A stretch of 60,876 bases of DNA. Origin: a bacterium. Lineage in GTDB: Bacteria > Ratteibacteria > UBA8468 > B48-G9 > JAFGKM01. A program made the position numbers and the translations under genes. The stretch spans positions 1 to 60,876 of the forward strand of contig DAORXQ010000001.1 in NCBI GenBank assembly GCA_035371905.1. The letters run 5' to 3'. Positions 33,978-43,661 of the stretch are shown here, one piece after another. The notes below the pieces were generated by a model. That model was not told the DNA's origin. It saw nothing but the letters and a program-made list of their open reading frames with translations, and did not search any database. Positions within the stretch are counted from its first letter, which is position 1. Every line of letters starts with the position of its first letter.

Positions 33978-34489
33978 TTTTTTACTATGACAACCTCATC
34001 TTTTTTATCTATTTCTTTTAATCTTACCTCAACCATTTCATCTTCTCCAATATCAACTTTCTTACCGAAATAATCAGGACATACAGGTAATTCTCTATGC
34101 CCTCTATCAACAAGAACAAAAAGTTTAACAAATTTAGGTCTTCCAAGGTCAATTAAAGCATCAAGTGCTGCCCTTACAGTCCTTCCTGTGTACAAAACAT
34201 CATCAACCAAAATAACTTTTTTATCGTCTATATCAAATAGAATTTCAGTTGTACCAACTACTGGATGAGCACCTATTTTACTGAAATCATCTCTATAAAA
34301 TGTTATATCAAGGTATCCAACAGGTATTTCTTTTTTTAAAATTTCTTTAATTCTGTCTGCAATTATTGCACCCCTTCTCTTTATTCCTATAATTACAAGG
34401 TTATCTAAACCAATCTCTTTTTCAATTATCTCTGCCATTTGTTTCAAAATTTCCAATATTTCCTCTCTGTCCATAATTTTCTTTTCCAT
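33950..34489 (-). CDS. pyrR: Bifunctional pyrimidine regulator PyrR / uracil phosphoribosyltransferase
   Basis: 179 residues, type I phosphoribosyltransferase. The PRPP loop VILVDDVLYTGRTVRAALDAL (within 95-115) is typical of PyrR, and GIKRRGA is the RNA-binding/substrate loop. In other bacteria PyrR attenuates pyr transcription through leader RNA. Here the putative -10 ends only 6 bases before the start, so there is no leader for PyrR to bind. Either it acts elsewhere or it works as the uracil salvage enzyme. Confidence 0.93.
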   Translation of the reverse strand: MEKKIMDREEILEILKQMAEIIEKEIGLDNLVIIGIKRRGAIIADRIKEILKKEIPVGYLDITFYRDDFSKIGAHPVVGTTEILFDIDDKKVILVDDVLYTGRTVRAALDALIDLGRPKFVKLFVLVDRGHRELPVCPDYFGKKVDIGEDEMVEVRLKEIDKKDEVVIVKKWNGKGKTL

Positions 34490-34495
34490 ACTTTT

Positions 34496-34501
34496 ATATT
34501 A
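34496..34501 (-). promoter_or_regulatory. -10 box of a probable leaderless promoter for pyrR
   Basis: Minus-strand TAATAT (complement of 34496-34501) ends 6 bases before the pyrR ATG, with no Shine-Dalgarno. The -35 is weak. Confidence 0.45.
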
Positions 34502-34537
34502 CCACAAAAAATTTAAGAGGAAAACTTGAAAATGTGT

Positions 34538-34543
34538 TATAAT
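34538..34543 (+). promoter_or_regulatory. Extended -10 promoter of the GH42 gene
   Basis: TGTTATAAT contains a perfect -10 (34538-34543) with an upstream TGn extension; no strong -35. A leader of about 30 bases with AAAGGAG precedes the ATG at 34582. Confidence 0.6.
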
Positions 34544-34581
34544 AAAAGCAAAATTTTGAAAATTTAAAAGGAGAAGAAAAA

Positions 34582-36681
34582 ATGTTCATAGGAGTTCAGT
34601 ATTATAGACCGCCTTTTCCTGAAAAAAAGTTCTGGGATGAGGACCTTAAAAAAATAAAAGAAACAGGGATAGATGTGATTCAATTATGGGCATGCTGGGG
34701 ATGGATTGAAAATTCTCCCGGAAATTTTAATTTTGAAGATTATGATTACTTGATTGAAAGGGCAATAAAGTTAAATCTAAAAGTTGTTATAAGCACAATT
34801 GCGGAAATTCAACCTTTCTGGATTGAAAGAGAAGTTCCTGATGGAATTATGGTAGACCATCTTGGAAGAAAAGTAAAATCTATAACAAGAAAAGAGTGTA
34901 TTGTAGGATTAACTCCAGGTGGATGTACAGACCACCCGAAAATAAGAGATTATATGATAGGTTTTTTAAAAGAAATAGGTAAAAGATACGGGAAAATTGA
35001 TGAAGTTATTGGATGGGATTGCTGGAATGAAACAAGATGGAATGTTCATTCTACAGGATATGTTTGCTATTGTCCAGAAACAATTAAAAAATTTAGAGAT
35101 TATTTAAAGATTAAGTATAAAAGTATTGAAGGACTGAATGAAGCATGGAAACGAAGATATATTTTATGGGACGATGTTTTACCTGGAACTACTTACGGCA
35201 AGGGATGTACAGAATTAATTGAATTTTTAAACTTTCTTTCCTATCGTGCATCTGAAATAATGAAATTTCGTGCTCAAAGTTTAAGAGAAGTTGGTGTTAA
35301 AGGTATTATAACTGCTCACTGTGCCGCTCCTTCAATTCTTTCAACTGGCTGGGAATGGGAACAACCTTTATGTAGAGGGAATGACTGGGATTTTTTACAA
35401 TATCTGGATGGCTATGGATGTTCTCATTTTCCTTTCTGGGGTAAATTTGATGATAGAATTTTTGGTATAAGGGTTGAATCTGTAAGAAGTGCCAATCAGG
35501 GTAAAATTTTATGGGTTAGTGAACTTCAGGGAGGTTCTGCAAGAGATGGACTTTCTGCAAATTTACCTGTTGAGGCAAAAGCACAACAGAGATGGGTATG
35601 GAATGCTTTTGGAAGAGGTGCTAAAGGATTGATTTTCTGGTGCTGGAAAGATGAGGTATTTGGTCATGAATCAGGTGGGTTTGGTATAAGTGGAAATGAT
35701 GGTATGGCAGAAAATAGATTGAAAGAACTTAAAGAAACTTCTATTTTTCTTAAAAAATATGATTTGCTACTAGAAAATTATAAACCAGTTACTCCTTCGG
35801 TTGGAATTTTATTTGAACCTTTAAATTACTTCCTTGAATGGTCTTTTGAGGGTAAAGTTGAAAAGTCAGTTGAAAGTTTAACCGGCTATTTAAAAGTTCT
35901 TGAAGATTTAAACATTCCTTATGAAGTTGTTGAAAGCAGTCATACAGATATTCTGAAAAATTTAAAATTTTTGATATTACCATTCCCTCTTGTAATTACA
36001 GATAAAATCTCAAAAATTATAGAAACTTTTATTGAAAAGGGAGGGATTATTTTAACAGAAGGAGACATGGGTGCTTTTAATGAACTTGCTTTTTACCGAT
36101 ATCCCGGACAGGACAGGGAACTTCCCTATAAACTTGGAATATCCCCTGTTATGGATAGACAGTTAATTGAAAAAGAATATTTTAATTTAAAAATAGACAA
36201 TAAAATTTTTAAACTTAAATCTTCATTATGGATAAGCCCTTTAAACGAAAAAAACAATAAAGTTCTTGCAAAAGATGAGAAAGGTAGAGTAGTTGCAGTT
36301 TTAAGTAATTTTGGCAAAGGAACAATTTATGCTTTCGGAACATTTTTAGGGATTAACTATGGAAAGGATAAGGAATTTGATAAAAACTTTAAAGATTTTA
36401 TTTTTTATCTTTTTAAAAAACATAATTGCTTACCCCAGATAAAACTTGAAAAACAGAAAGAAGTTATTTATAGATTTGGTAAAAGCGGTGAAAATACACT
36501 CCTTTTTGTAATAAATCCAGCAAAAACAAAAAGAATAACTTTCAAAATCCCTGAAGATTTATTAAAAAATACTATTATAGATGTAAGGAAAAATAGAGAA
36601 ATAAAATTAAGAAAAAAAGAAAATGATGAAATTAATTTAGAACTTCATCATTATTCATGGGACCTTTTTATTTTTAAATGA
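34582..36681 (+). CDS. GH42-like beta-galactosidase/glycoside hydrolase
   Basis: 699 residues. The TIM barrel has the acid/base Glu150 in GWDCWNETRW and the nucleophile Glu314 in WVSELQGG, both in GH42 context. CYC (162-164) and Cys115 resemble the GH42 metal cluster. The middle region (about 400-590) is a class-1-amidotransferase-like trimerisation domain with ILTEGDMGAF, and a small beta domain ends the protein. No signal peptide, so it is cytoplasmic and probably cuts imported oligosaccharides. Substrate not certain. It stands alone, with its own promoter, and converges with cysS. Confidence 0.85.
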   Translation: MFIGVQYYRPPFPEKKFWDEDLKKIKETGIDVIQLWACWGWIENSPGNFNFEDYDYLIERAIKLNLKVVISTIAEIQPFWIEREVPDGIMVDHLGRKVKSITRKECIVGLTPGGCTDHPKIRDYMIGFLKEIGKRYGKIDEVIGWDCWNETRWNVHSTGYVCYCPETIKKFRDYLKIKYKSIEGLNEAWKRRYILWDDVLPGTTYGKGCTELIEFLNFLSYRASEIMKFRAQSLREVGVKGIITAHCAAPSILSTGWEWEQPLCRGNDWDFLQYLDGYGCSHFPFWGKFDDRIFGIRVESVRSANQGKILWVSELQGGSARDGLSANLPVEAKAQQRWVWNAFGRGAKGLIFWCWKDEVFGHESGGFGISGNDGMAENRLKELKETSIFLKKYDLLLENYKPVTPSVGILFEPLNYFLEWSFEGKVEKSVESLTGYLKVLEDLNIPYEVVESSHTDILKNLKFLILPFPLVITDKISKIIETFIEKGGIILTEGDMGAFNELAFYRYPGQDRELPYKLGISPVMDRQLIEKEYFNLKIDNKIFKLKSSLWISPLNEKNNKVLAKDEKGRVVAVLSNFGKGTIYAFGTFLGINYGKDKEFDKNFKDFIFYLFKKHNCLPQIKLEKQKEVIYRFGKSGENTLLFVINPAKTKRITFKIPEDLLKNTIIDVRKNREIKLRKKENDEINLELHHYSWDLFIFK

Positions 36682-36688
36682 TTATAAT

Positions 36689-38086
36689 TTAAGGTTTTTC
36701 AGAAACTTTCCATCTTGTTCCATAAGGTGTATCTTCAAGTATTATTCCTTTCTCTTTCAAAATTCCCCTTATTCTATCTGCTTTTTCAAACTCCTTATTT
36801 TTTCTTGCTTTTTCCCTTTCCTTAATTAAATTTAAAATCTCTTCAGGTAATGTCTCCTGTCTTTTTTCAATTATACATAATACCTTATCAATTCCTTCAA
36901 TAAAATCCTTAACTTCTTTCACATTCTCTTTCCCGAATTCTCCCTTTGAGAAAAAGACATTTACTTTTTTTATAAAGTTGAAGATACTTGATAAACCAGA
37001 TGAAATATTTAAATCATCAGAAAGTCCTTCAATAAACCCTTTTTTTGCTTTTTCTATTTCTTCCTTTATTTCTGGATTATACTTCTCAGAACCACATATA
37101 TTTAAACCCTGATAAAACTCATTATAATTTCTGACAGTATTTTCTGCCTGCTTTAATGAACTTTCTGTAAAGTTTAAAGGGTCTCTGTAATGAGTTGAAA
37201 GTAAAAGATATCTAATAGCAACTGGATTATAACCTTTATTAAGCAAGTCCCTCAAAGTATAAAAATTCCCTTTTGATTTTGACATCTTTTCACCATTTAC
37301 AAGTAAATGAGCACAGTGAAGCCAGAAATTTACAAATTTTTTGCCTGTCGCACCTTCACTTTGAGCAATTTCATTTTCGTGATGTGGAAATATGTTATCA
37401 ACTCCTCCTGTATGAATATCAAATGTCTCTCCAAGATACTTCATGCTCATTGCTGAACATTCTATATGCCAGCCGGGTCTTCCTTTTCCAATTTCTGTTT
37501 CCCACCAGACTCCTTCATCTTCCTTTGCTTTTTTCCACAAAACAAAATCCCTCACATCCTCTTTTTCATATTCATCTGTATCTACCCTTGCTCCAATTTT
37601 TATTTTAGATAAATCTATTCCTGAAAGTTTTCCATAAGAAGGGAATTTTGAAATGCTGAAATAAACTGAACCATCTTTATAATAAGCATATCCTTTCTCA
37701 AGTAATTTCTTTATAAGTTCAACCATTTCTTTAATATGTTCTGTTGCTCTTGGTAGAAAATCTGGTTTTTTTAATCTCAATGTCTCCATATCTTCAAGAA
37801 AAATCTTTATGTATCTATCCGTGTATTCTTTTAAACTTATACCTTCTTTTTTTGCTCCTTTAATTGTCTTATCATCAACATCTGTAATATTCATAACTCT
37901 TACAACTTTATAATCCATAAATTCAAGATATCTGTGAAGCAGGTCCTCAAAAACATAAGCACGGAAATTACCAATATGGGCAAGGTCATAAACAGTAGGT
38001 CCACAGGTATACATTTTCACAAATCTATCACTAATCGGATAAAAATCCTCTTTTTTCTTTGTAAGTGTATTATAGAATTTAATCAT
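36689..38086 (-). CDS. cysS: Cysteinyl-tRNA synthetase
   Basis: 465 residues, class Ia synthetase of normal length. CGPTVYDLAHIGNFRAYV (28-45) carries the first zinc Cys and the HIGH motif (HIGN). GRPGWHIECSAMSMKYLG and HHENEIAQSEG supply the other zinc ligands, and KMSKSKGN is the KMSKS loop. It charges tRNA-Cys. TAAAAT upstream with an AAGGAG ribosome site suggests its own promoter, divergent from serA. Confidence 0.96.
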   Translation of the reverse strand: MIKFYNTLTKKKEDFYPISDRFVKMYTCGPTVYDLAHIGNFRAYVFEDLLHRYLEFMDYKVVRVMNITDVDDKTIKGAKKEGISLKEYTDRYIKIFLEDMETLRLKKPDFLPRATEHIKEMVELIKKLLEKGYAYYKDGSVYFSISKFPSYGKLSGIDLSKIKIGARVDTDEYEKEDVRDFVLWKKAKEDEGVWWETEIGKGRPGWHIECSAMSMKYLGETFDIHTGGVDNIFPHHENEIAQSEGATGKKFVNFWLHCAHLLVNGEKMSKSKGNFYTLRDLLNKGYNPVAIRYLLLSTHYRDPLNFTESSLKQAENTVRNYNEFYQGLNICGSEKYNPEIKEEIEKAKKGFIEGLSDDLNISSGLSSIFNFIKKVNVFFSKGEFGKENVKEVKDFIEGIDKVLCIIEKRQETLPEEILNLIKEREKARKNKEFEKADRIRGILKEKGIILEDTPYGTRWKVSEKP

Positions 38087-38137
38087 TTTTTCTCCTTATT
38101 AAGTATTTTATCACATTAATGAGGATATACATAAATT

Positions 38138-38166
38138 TTGACAAAAACAAAAAATGGGAATAAAAT
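38138..38166 (+). promoter_or_regulatory. Strong sigma-70-type promoter of serA
   Basis: TTGACA (38138-38143), 17 bases, TAAAAT (38161-38166). A leader with AAAGGAG follows before the ATG at 38189. This is one of the best promoters in the window. Confidence 0.8.
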
Positions 38167-38188
38167 TTAAATTTAAAGGAGTAAATTA

Positions 38189-39763
38189 ATGGAAAAAGTA
38201 AAAGTTTTGATAACAGAGCCATTTGAAAAAGAAGGAAAAGATATTCTTGTGAATGAAGGATTTGAGGTTAAAGAAGCAGGGAAAGTATCCTCTGAAGAAT
38301 TAATAGATATGATAACTCCTTATGATGTATTAATAGTAAGGAGTGGAACAAAAGTAACAAAGGAGGTAATAGAAAAAGGAGAAAAACTTAAAATAATTGG
38401 AAGAGCCGGTGTTGGTCTTGATAATATTGATATAGAGGCGGCTACTTTAAATGGTGTAATTGTGATGAATGCTCCTGAAGGAAATACAATTTCAGCCGCT
38501 GAACATACAATAGGTCTTATTTTTTCACTTGCAAGAAATATACCGGCTGCAAACCAGACATTAAAAAACGGAAAATGGGAAAAAAAGAAATTTTTAGGAA
38601 CTGAACTATATGGAAAAACATTGGGGATAATCGGTCTTGGAAGAATAGGTAAAAGAGTTGCAAGTATGGCAAAAGGAATTGGTATGAAAGTTGTCGGATA
38701 TGACCCGTATGTTAAAGAGGAAGTGATAAGAGATCTTGGTGTTACTATGTTAAATTTTGAAGGGGTACTTAAACAAAGTGATATAATTACATTTCATCTT
38801 CCACTTAAAGATGAGACATATCATTTAATAAGTGATAAAGAATTTGAAATTATGAAAGATGGAGTTATGATAGTAAACTGTGCAAGAGGTGGAATTATAG
38901 ACGAAGAAGCACTTGTAAGGTATCTAAAAAAGGGCAAGATTAAAGGCGCGGCTTTAGATGTATTTGAAAAAGAACCCATTGAAAGTTCTCCTCTTTTTGA
39001 ATTTGAAAATGTTATAGTAACACCGCACCTCGGAGCCTCTACAAAGGAAGCTCAGGTAAATGTTGCATGCCAACTTGCAACTCAAATAGTTGATGCAATA
39101 AAAAAGAAAATTGTTAAAAATGCTGTTAATTTCCCTGTCCTTGACGAAAAAACATATGAAAAATTAAGGGGGTATCTTTCACTTGGAGAAAAAATGGGAT
39201 TGTTTTTAAGACAGATGATTGATGGAGATTTAAAAAGTGTTGAAATCAAATATTCAGGAGAAATAGCGGATTATGACCTGACTTTACTGAGGGCTAATAT
39301 ACTTGTCGGTCTTTTGAAAGAAGAGAAAAAAGTAAATCCTATAAATGTTTTATTGATAATGAAAGAAAAAGGCATTAAACTTATTGAAAAAAGAGAAAAA
39401 ACTCCATCTGAATTCACAAATTTAATTACAGTTGAAGTAAAAAATTCAAAAAAAGTTTCTTTATCAGGGACTCTGGTAAGGGATGAAGGAAGAATTGTTA
39501 AAATTGATGATTTTTCTGTTGAAGCTGTACCTGAAGGTTTTTTACTTATTTGCTATAACGAGGACAAACCGGGAATTATGGGTCATATAGGTACAATTCT
39601 TGGACAAAAAGGTATAAACATTGCTTCAATGACTCTTGGAAGGAAGAAAAAAGGTGGACCTGCAATAACTGTTTTAAATCTTGACCAAGAAGTTGATAGA
39701 GAGGTATTATTAAAAATAAAGGAGTTTCCAGCAATAAAATCGGTCAGACTGGTAAGGATATAA
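38189..39763 (+). CDS. serA: D-3-phosphoglycerate dehydrogenase
   Basis: 524 residues, the long form with an ASB (intervening) domain and C-terminal ACT domain. The NAD site is GLGRIG (149-154). The catalytic set is Arg233 (CARGG), Glu262 (DVFEKEP) and His280 (PHLGAS). The ACT domain (about 450-524) starts FLLICYNEDKPGIMG, the likely serine-feedback site. It starts serine synthesis from 3-phosphoglycerate. serB/serC are not nearby. Confidence 0.95.
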   Translation: MEKVKVLITEPFEKEGKDILVNEGFEVKEAGKVSSEELIDMITPYDVLIVRSGTKVTKEVIEKGEKLKIIGRAGVGLDNIDIEAATLNGVIVMNAPEGNTISAAEHTIGLIFSLARNIPAANQTLKNGKWEKKKFLGTELYGKTLGIIGLGRIGKRVASMAKGIGMKVVGYDPYVKEEVIRDLGVTMLNFEGVLKQSDIITFHLPLKDETYHLISDKEFEIMKDGVMIVNCARGGIIDEEALVRYLKKGKIKGAALDVFEKEPIESSPLFEFENVIVTPHLGASTKEAQVNVACQLATQIVDAIKKKIVKNAVNFPVLDEKTYEKLRGYLSLGEKMGLFLRQMIDGDLKSVEIKYSGEIADYDLTLLRANILVGLLKEEKKVNPINVLLIMKEKGIKLIEKREKTPSEFTNLITVEVKNSKKVSLSGTLVRDEGRIVKIDDFSVEAVPEGFLLICYNEDKPGIMGHIGTILGQKGINIASMTLGRKKKGGPAITVLNLDQEVDREVLLKIKEFPAIKSVRLVRI

Positions 39764-39861
39764 AAAAAATGGAACTAAAAATTAAAATAGATAAAAAACA
39801 TAGTAACAAATTTTTAAAGATTATTTTTCTAGAGTTCCTTCCTGTCTGTCGTGCTGGATAA

Positions 39862-39892
39862 CTCCTTTACTTAATTTTTAAAAGTAAAGGAG
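39862..39892 (+). promoter_or_regulatory. Leader hairpin burying the rny Shine-Dalgarno
   Basis: CTCCTTTACTT (39862-39872) and AAGTAAAGGAG (39882-39892) are perfect 11-base inverted repeats around a 9-base A/T loop. The right arm contains most of the AAAGGAGG ribosome site, 6 bases before the ATG of rny at 39899. Folding would block translation; opening would allow it. There is no U-run, so a terminator is unlikely. Confidence 0.65.
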
Positions 39893-39898
39893 GGCAAA

Positions 39899-41476
39899 AT
39901 GCCAAATTCAATAAATACTCTCAAACTTGTTATGCCCTGGTTTATTCTCTGGGGTGCAATATCAATACTTGTGGGATATTTATGGAGAAAATATGTTGGA
40001 GAAAGGACAATTAAATCAGCAGAAAAGAAGGCAAAAGAAATCATACAAGAAGCAGAAGATATAGCATTAAAGAAAAAGAGGGAAATAGATATAGAAGCAA
40101 AAGAATTGTTTTACAGATTAAGAAGCGATTTTGAGAAAGAAACAAAAAACAAAAGAAAAGAATTACAGTTTCAGGAAAAAAGATTACAGCAAAAAGAACT
40201 TGCAATTGAAAGAAAAGCAGAAATTATTGAGATTAAAGAAGAGGAATTATCAAAAAGGGAAAAAGAAATACAGAGAAGAGAAGAAGAGATTAAAAATAAG
40301 GAGATGGAATATTTACAACTCATAGAAGAAGAAAAGAAAAAACTTGAAGCAATTTCCGGTATTTCAAGAGAGGAAGCAAAAAATCAACTTTTGAAAATAA
40401 TGGAAGAGGAAGCAAAAAAAGAAGCGATAAAATTACAGCAAAAAATTGAAAATGAAGTAAGAGAGAATGCTGAAAAAAAAGCAAGAGAAATTTTATTGAC
40501 CACAATGCAACGATTAGCACCTGAAGAAGCGACTGAAAGTGTTGTTTCTGTTGTCAGTTTACCATCCGATGAAATTAAAGGAAGGATTATAGGAAGAGAA
40601 GGAAGAAACATTAAAGTTTTTGAAGCACTTACAGGAGTAGACCTGATAGTTGACGATACTCCTGAAGCGGTTACAATTTCCTGCTTTAATCTTTATAGAA
40701 GAGAACTTGCAAGACAGGCACTTGAAAAACTTATTGCAGATGGAAGAATACATCCAGCAAGAATTGAAGAGATTGTTGAAAAGACAAAAAAAGAACTTGA
40801 AGAACAACTTGTAGAAGATGGAAACAGGACATTACTTGAAATAGGAATAGAAAATGTACATCCAGAACTTGTAAAATTACTTGGTAAATTAAAATACAGA
40901 ACAAGTTATGGACAAAATCTTCTTATTCACAGTAAAGAATGTGCATTTATGGCAGGAATTATTGCTTCTGAACTCGGATATGACCCAAAAATTGCAAAAA
41001 GAGCAGCACTTTTTCATGATATAGGAAAAGCAGTTGACCAGGAAGTTGAAGGTGCACATCCTGAAATTGGTGGAGAAATTTTGAAAAAATATGGAGAATC
41101 TGAAGAAATTATAAATGCTGCTCTTAATCATCACAATGACATGCCAATTAATGAACCATATACAGTTATATCTCAGATTGTAGATGCACTTTCTGCTACA
41201 AGAACAGGAGCAAGAAGAGATACTCTTGAAAAATATTTAAGAAGGATAGAAGAACTTGAAAAAATTGCTTCTTCTTTTAAAGGGGTAGATTCTGCTTATG
41301 CTATATCTGCTGGAAGGGAAGTCAGGGTAATAGTTAAACCTGAAGAAATCACAGATGATGAAGCAAGAACCCTCGCAAAAGAAATTGCAAAAAAGATTGA
41401 AGAAAACATGGAATACATAGGACAGGTGAAAGTAACTGTCATAAGAGAAAGAAGAGAAGTGGAATTTGCTAAATAA
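39899..41476 (+). CDS. rny: Ribonuclease Y
   Basis: 525 residues. An N-terminal membrane anchor (about 10-28) is followed by a long coiled coil (about 35-200), a KH domain (LPSDEIKGRIIGREGRNIKVFE, within 222-243) and an HD domain with HSKECAFMAG and AALFHDIGKAVD. RNase Y is an endonuclease that starts mRNA decay at the inner membrane. Its own leader hairpin raises the possibility of autoregulation. It ends on the first base of endonuclease V (1-base overlap). Confidence 0.95.
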   Translation: MPNSINTLKLVMPWFILWGAISILVGYLWRKYVGERTIKSAEKKAKEIIQEAEDIALKKKREIDIEAKELFYRLRSDFEKETKNKRKELQFQEKRLQQKELAIERKAEIIEIKEEELSKREKEIQRREEEIKNKEMEYLQLIEEEKKKLEAISGISREEAKNQLLKIMEEEAKKEAIKLQQKIENEVRENAEKKAREILLTTMQRLAPEEATESVVSVVSLPSDEIKGRIIGREGRNIKVFEALTGVDLIVDDTPEAVTISCFNLYRRELARQALEKLIADGRIHPARIEEIVEKTKKELEEQLVEDGNRTLLEIGIENVHPELVKLLGKLKYRTSYGQNLLIHSKECAFMAGIIASELGYDPKIAKRAALFHDIGKAVDQEVEGAHPEIGGEILKKYGESEEIINAALNHHNDMPINEPYTVISQIVDALSATRTGARRDTLEKYLRRIEELEKIASSFKGVDSAYAISAGREVRVIVKPEEITDDEARTLAKEIAKKIEENMEYIGQVKVTVIRERREVEFAK

Positions 41477-42138
41477 TGGAAGTTAAAAAGTTACACAGGT
41501 GGGATATAGATAAAGAAGAAGCAGAGAAAATACAGGAAAGGTTAAAAGATAAAGTTGTGATAAAACCCTTATCAAAAAAAATAAATATTATATGCGGGAT
41601 TGATAGTAGTTATAATGAAGAAACAATACAAACATGCGGTGTTTTATGTAAATTCCCTGAACTTGAAATAATAGAAATTGTAAAAATTAAGGGAAAGGTG
41701 AAATTCCCCTATATTCCGGGACTTCTTGCATTCAGGGAAGGTGAAAATACAGTCAATCTTATAGAAAAAATAGAAAAGGAAGTGGATTGTTTTATTTTTG
41801 ATGGACACGGAATTGCTCATCCTAAAAAATTTGGTTTTGCTTCTCACATAGGAGTACTGATTGAAAAACCAACTATTGGATGTGCAAAGTCCTTACTTTA
41901 TGGTAATTATTTTGAACCACCCTCTTTCCCGCTTTCATCAACATTTATAAAAGACACTGAAGGAGAAATAATTGGCCATGCTTTAAGAAATTACAATGAT
42001 GGAATAATTTTTATTTCTCCCGGACATTTAATTGATTTTAAGGATTCTTTAAGTACTGTAATCAAATGTATGAAAGAGAAATACTCTATCCCTTATCCTT
42101 TATATCTTGCACATGAAAACTCAAAGTTAACTGACTGA
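41476..42138 (+). CDS. nfi: Endonuclease V
   Basis: 220 residues. The DNA repair enzyme cleaves near deoxyinosine. Catalytic carboxylates lie in ICGIDSSYN (Asp), YIPGLLAFREGE (Glu) and FIFDGHGIAHPKKFG (Asp), and the C-terminal GHLIDF block is typical. GIDSSY replaces the common G-D-V-S-Y. It shares its transcript with rny. The last 46 bases overlap the end of the convergent radical SAM gene, an unusually long convergent overlap. Confidence 0.92.
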   Translation: MEVKKLHRWDIDKEEAEKIQERLKDKVVIKPLSKKINIICGIDSSYNEETIQTCGVLCKFPELEIIEIVKIKGKVKFPYIPGLLAFREGENTVNLIEKIEKEVDCFIFDGHGIAHPKKFGFASHIGVLIEKPTIGCAKSLLYGNYFEPPSFPLSSTFIKDTEGEIIGHALRNYNDGIIFISPGHLIDFKDSLSTVIKCMKEKYSIPYPLYLAHENSKLTD

Positions 42139-43649
42139 TACTTTTTGTTTTTTCTACTTTCAATTATCTCTTTATTCAGAATACATCCAGGGTCAGGAGA
42201 AACAAAATCACCAAAATAAGCATAACTTCTTGCAACACATCCTCCACAAACAGAAAAATATTTACCCTTACAACCATATCTTTCAGGATGATTTCTCCTA
42301 TCCCTTATTATATTCAAAACTTCTGAATTATCCCACACATTCAAAAGATTTTCCTTTTTAATCTCTCCATTTTCTTTTATACTTCCTATATAAACATCAG
42401 GCATAAAAACACATGGAGTTATACTTCCATCAGGTTGAATTGCTATATATGCTCTTCCTGCTCCACAGCCACCAATAAGTTCAACAATGTTTTTTAGTTT
42501 TTTTACATTACCAGATGTAAAATGGCCGATGATAGTAAAATCCCCTTCTCCAAGTTCATACATCTGTTTACAGTATCTACCAAATTGAGGCGCAGTTGAA
42601 AGTAAAGTTTCTTTTCCAGTTTTCAAATCTTCATAAAACAATTCAAACAATTTTTCTCTTTCCTCACACGTTAAATCATTTCCAAAATCAGCCCTTCCAC
42701 ATGGTATATAATTATATAAAACAACTTTTCTTATTCCAAGTTGGTCTCTCAATTTAATCATTTCAGGTACTTGATTTTTAACAATTGCATTTTCTCTTGC
42801 AACAGTAAAGGAGATACAAACCTTGTCTGCCTCCCCAACTTCTACTAAATTTTTAATTCCATTCAACGTTTTCTCAAATGAACCATTAACACCTCTAAAA
42901 CTATCATGTATTTCAGGACTGGCACCATCTAAACTTACTCCATAATATGCAAAACCGATCTCCTTTAATCTTTCTGCCACTTTTTTTGTTATCATGGTTC
43001 CATTTGTATTTATTGACATATATAAACCGCCCTCTTTACCAATCTTTGCAAGTTCCCAGAAAACAGGATCCATCAATGGTTCTCCTCCTGCGAATGCAAG
43101 AGTTGGAATGTTTGTTTTTACTATTTCCTCCATAACTTTTATTTTTTCCTCATTAGTCAGTTCATCAGGAAGTCCTTTTGATAAAACACCTGCATCTTCA
43201 TAACAGTGTTTACATCTCAAATTACATCTACCTGTAATATTCCATACAACCATTAGTGGTTCAGCAAAGATAAGTGGTTCTCTTACTCCATATTTTATAA
43301 CTGTCTCAGCAATATTAAAAACAGACCTTTTTATAACCGGATTTTTCATTGCTTCTTTCAATTCTTTTCTCTCAATAGAAAAAATTTTACATATATGGTC
43401 AAAAATCATATAAGGAACAATGGTTTCCTTCTCCTTAAAAATTCTTTCTAAAATCCCCCGTGTATCTATACTGAACTTTTCAATAAATTCTTCAAGTTTA
43501 GTTTTTCCATTTTCATCTTCTTTAAGGTATTTTAACAGAACCCTTTTTGTCATATAACTATTAAGAATTTTATAAAGTGTCCCTTTTTTTAAACCATCAG
43601 AAAGGGTTTCAGGATTAAAAGGAAATCTATTTAAATTCCAGAGTCCCAT
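42093..43649 (-). CDS. Radical SAM/SPASM domain protein with N-terminal helical extension
   Basis: 518 residues. An N-terminal region of about 130 residues with no known motif is followed by the SAM cluster CNLRCKHC (Cys142, 146, 149). GGEP (about 186-189) marks SAM binding, and cysteines around 395-490 (GGCGAGRAY, PCVFMPD, YGCKG, CGGC) form a SPASM-type auxiliary cluster region. Such enzymes often modify peptides or make cofactors; the substrate is unknown. The gene is paired with the HTH gene 12 bases upstream. Its end overlaps the endonuclease V end. Confidence 0.8.
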   Translation of the reverse strand: MGLWNLNRFPFNPETLSDGLKKGTLYKILNSYMTKRVLLKYLKEDENGKTKLEEFIEKFSIDTRGILERIFKEKETIVPYMIFDHICKIFSIERKELKEAMKNPVIKRSVFNIAETVIKYGVREPLIFAEPLMVVWNITGRCNLRCKHCYEDAGVLSKGLPDELTNEEKIKVMEEIVKTNIPTLAFAGGEPLMDPVFWELAKIGKEGGLYMSINTNGTMITKKVAERLKEIGFAYYGVSLDGASPEIHDSFRGVNGSFEKTLNGIKNLVEVGEADKVCISFTVARENAIVKNQVPEMIKLRDQLGIRKVVLYNYIPCGRADFGNDLTCEEREKLFELFYEDLKTGKETLLSTAPQFGRYCKQMYELGEGDFTIIGHFTSGNVKKLKNIVELIGGCGAGRAYIAIQPDGSITPCVFMPDVYIGSIKENGEIKKENLLNVWDNSEVLNIIRDRRNHPERYGCKGKYFSVCGGCVARSYAYFGDFVSPDPGCILNKEIIESRKNKKYQSVNFEFSCARYKG

Positions 43650-43661
43650 TTTCCACCTCCT

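Noticed and set aside
39771..39840. Terminator after serA from GGAACT...AGTTCC
   Set aside because: Arms are only six bases and about 60 bases apart, with no U run; not a credible intrinsic terminator.
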